From NCBI GenBank assembly GCA_025353985.1, contig JANXNT010001352.1:1-5727 (forward strand): a stretch of DNA of 5,727 nucleotides, in the 5' to 3' direction. The notes under the pieces are model-generated. The model had not been told where the DNA came from, did no database searches, and saw only the letters and a list, made by a program, of their open reading frames with translations. Numbering within the stretch: position 1 is the stretch's first letter; each line of letters starts with the position of its first letter. This DNA is from Limnoglobus sp. Its GTDB lineage: Bacteria > Planctomycetota > Planctomycetia > Gemmatales > Gemmataceae. The position numbers and the translations under genes are program-made. Shown here piece after piece: positions 4,620 through 5,727 of the stretch.

Positions 4620-5727
4620 TTATATGTCGAAAGACGGTTGAAACAGTCGCCGATATTCGTGTTGCGCGAAACGATCCGTCATTCCTACCAGATAATCCCC
4701 CACAACACGCTCAATGGCATCGAGCCGAATGCGGCCCGGCAGGTTCGGGTGCGTTGCCGCCGGTAAAATGCGATCTGAACCGGTCCAGCGTCGCAGATGC
4801 TTCTCTGGCAGTAGTTCTGGCGACCGCACGTATTCGTCGAACAACGCACACAAGATTCGTTTGCCACTCGCGGTCATTCGCAACACGCTGTGGTGCCGGT
4901 AAACCCGTTCGCGAAGGAACTGTTCCAGGCCCCGTTTTAAGGTTTCCATCGGGCCGCTCACCGCCACCAGCAGCGAGGCTGCACGCACTTCCTCCGCCGA
5001 TTGTGGGTTCGTTTGCTTCAGTCGCCGAATCGTTTCTTCGAGCAAGTCCGTCACTTGCCAGGCCAGAATTTCGCGAACGACCGCCGTACGCAACGCCGGG
5101 CCGGAAAGTGCCGGGTGAACCGCAAGCACCCGCTCGGCGGCACGCATCCAGAACGGGACATCGTGAAGGTCTTCGATCCCCACGAGGCCAAGGCCGAGCG
5201 CATCGTCGAGGTCGTGCGTGTCGTAGGCAATGCTATCGACGAGATCGACGACTTGGGCTTCGAGCAGCGGGCTGCCACTGAGACGAAACTCGCCGGGTGC
5301 GAGCCGTTTCGGGTTCTTGCTGTGCGCCACGAACGCTTCGCGGATCTCGAACGTGAGGTTCAACCCCGGGAAATCGGGGTAACGATCTTCGAGTTCGTCG
5401 ACGCGGTACAGCCCGTGCAGATTGTGATCGAACCCGCCGACAGCGTGCATTCGGGCATTCAGCGCATCTTCGCCCGCATGGCCGAACGGCGGATGGCCGA
5501 TGTCGTGCGCGAGTGCGATCGCTTCGGTCAGATCTTCATTCAAACGCAATCGGCGCGCCACTGTGCGTGCGACTTGCGTCACTTCGAGTGTATGCGTGAG
5601 CCGCGTGCGGTGGTGGTCGTTGACCGACGCCACGAGAACTTGCGTCTTCCCGGTCATGCGTCGAAATGCCGAACTGTGAACGATCCGCTCGCGATCCCGT
5701 TGGTACGCCGAACGAAACGGATGGTCC
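4620..5727 (-). CDS. dgt: HD-domain deoxyguanosine triphosphate triphosphohydrolase-like protein (5' end cut by window edge)
   Basis: This is an HD-superfamily dNTP triphosphohydrolase, which splits dGTP or other dNTPs into the nucleoside and triphosphate. The reading frame continues past the ATG at 5655-5657 to the window edge. The extra 23 codons encode DHPFRSAYQRDRERIVHSSA then FRR, the conserved N-terminal block of the family, so that ATG is internal and the true start is outside. In total 368 residues are visible; the short form of the family is usually about 370-390, so only a few are missing. Counting from the internal ATG, the HD metal ligands are H22 (TRLTHTLEV), H51-D52 (LAHDIGHPPFGHAGEDAL, 49-66) and D141 (VDLVDSIAYDTHDLDDAL, 137-154). 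H55, H60 and E63 are also conserved family positions. All key residues are present, so the enzyme should be active. It probably maintains the dNTP pool in the cytoplasm. Short-form members often need a dNTP activator; that is family knowledge. The PIN/TRAM gene follows 54 bases downstream. Confidence 0.95.
   Translation of the reverse strand, partial: DHPFRSAYQRDRERIVHSSAFRRMTGKTQVLVASVNDHHRTRLTHTLEVTQVARTVARRLRLNEDLTEAIALAHDIGHPPFGHAGEDALNARMHAVGGFDHNLHGLYRVDELEDRYPDFPGLNLTFEIREAFVAHSKNPKRLAPGEFRLSGSPLLEAQVVDLVDSIAYDTHDLDDALGLGLVGIEDLHDVPFWMRAAERVLAVHPALSGPALRTAVVREILAWQVTDLLEETIRRLKQTNPQSAEEVRAASLLVAVSGPMETLKRGLEQFLRERVYRHHSVLRMTASGKRILCALFDEYVRSPELLPEKHLRRWTGSDRILPAATHPNLPGRIRLDAIERVVGDYLVGMTDRFAQHEYRRLFQPSFDI

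Noticed and set aside
4583..5281. A 232-codon open frame on the plus strand, antisense to the dGTPase-like gene.
   Set aside because: It has an Arg/Pro/Ala-rich composition with no recognisable motif, and lies opposite a strongly conserved gene. It is a shadow frame.
5655..5657. ATG at this position as the start of the dGTPase-like gene.
   Set aside because: The same frame is open upstream to the window edge and encodes the conserved QRDRERIVHSSAFRR block, so this Met is internal.
4620..5727. The dGTPase-like gene as part of an anti-phage dNTP-depletion system.
   Set aside because: Some dGTPases act this way, but the neighbours here are metal transport, a YacL-like protein and a TPR protein, with no defence or mobile genes in the window.

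Overview
All six protein-coding genes in this window lie on the minus strand, so transcription runs from high to low coordinates. In that order they are: (1) an HD-domain dGTPase-like protein, 5' end cut by the window edge (4620-5727); (2) a membrane-anchored PIN/TRAM protein of the YacL type (3360-4565); (3) a small exported TPR-like protein (2549-3283); (4) a cation diffusion facilitator (1460-2392); (5) an ABC-3 family metal permease (567-1463); (6) a second ABC-3 permease, 3' end cut by the window edge (1-570). Coding density is high, and no gene-free stretch reaches 300 bases. The longest gap, about 156 bases, is almost filled by an inverted repeat.

The organism is a bacterium with moderately high GC. 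A planctomycete, perhaps close to Gemmata, is my best guess. This rests on the style of the TPR-like exported protein, a YacL-type protein together with secreted-protein genes, weak Shine-Dalgarno sites and the REP-like repeat. It is an inference from memory, not a search result.

The layout has three blocks. Block A (5727-3301) is the dGTPase-like gene followed 54 bases later by the PIN/TRAM gene, closed by a hairpin terminator at 3301-3334. Block B (3297-2549) is the TPR-like gene, whose ribosome binding site sits directly after the terminator's T-rich tail. Block C (2392-1) is a tightly coupled metal-transport operon. The cation diffusion facilitator overlaps permease 1 by four bases (ATGA), and permease 1 overlaps permease 2 by four bases (GTGA). 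Blocks B and C are separated by a REPIN-like element: two 27-base inverted arms with one mismatch, about 106 bases in total.

The genes in block C should act together in the inner membrane on a divalent metal such as Mn, Zn or Fe. Two ABC-3 permeases form the channel of a metal importer. The facilitator would normally move metal the other way, or into a compartment. The ATPase and substrate-binding protein that such permeases need are not in the window. I found no RNA genes, CRISPR arrays, insertion sequences or phage genes. The points most worth a second look are the exporter coupled to the importer permeases, the REPIN-like element, and the terminator abutting a ribosome binding site.
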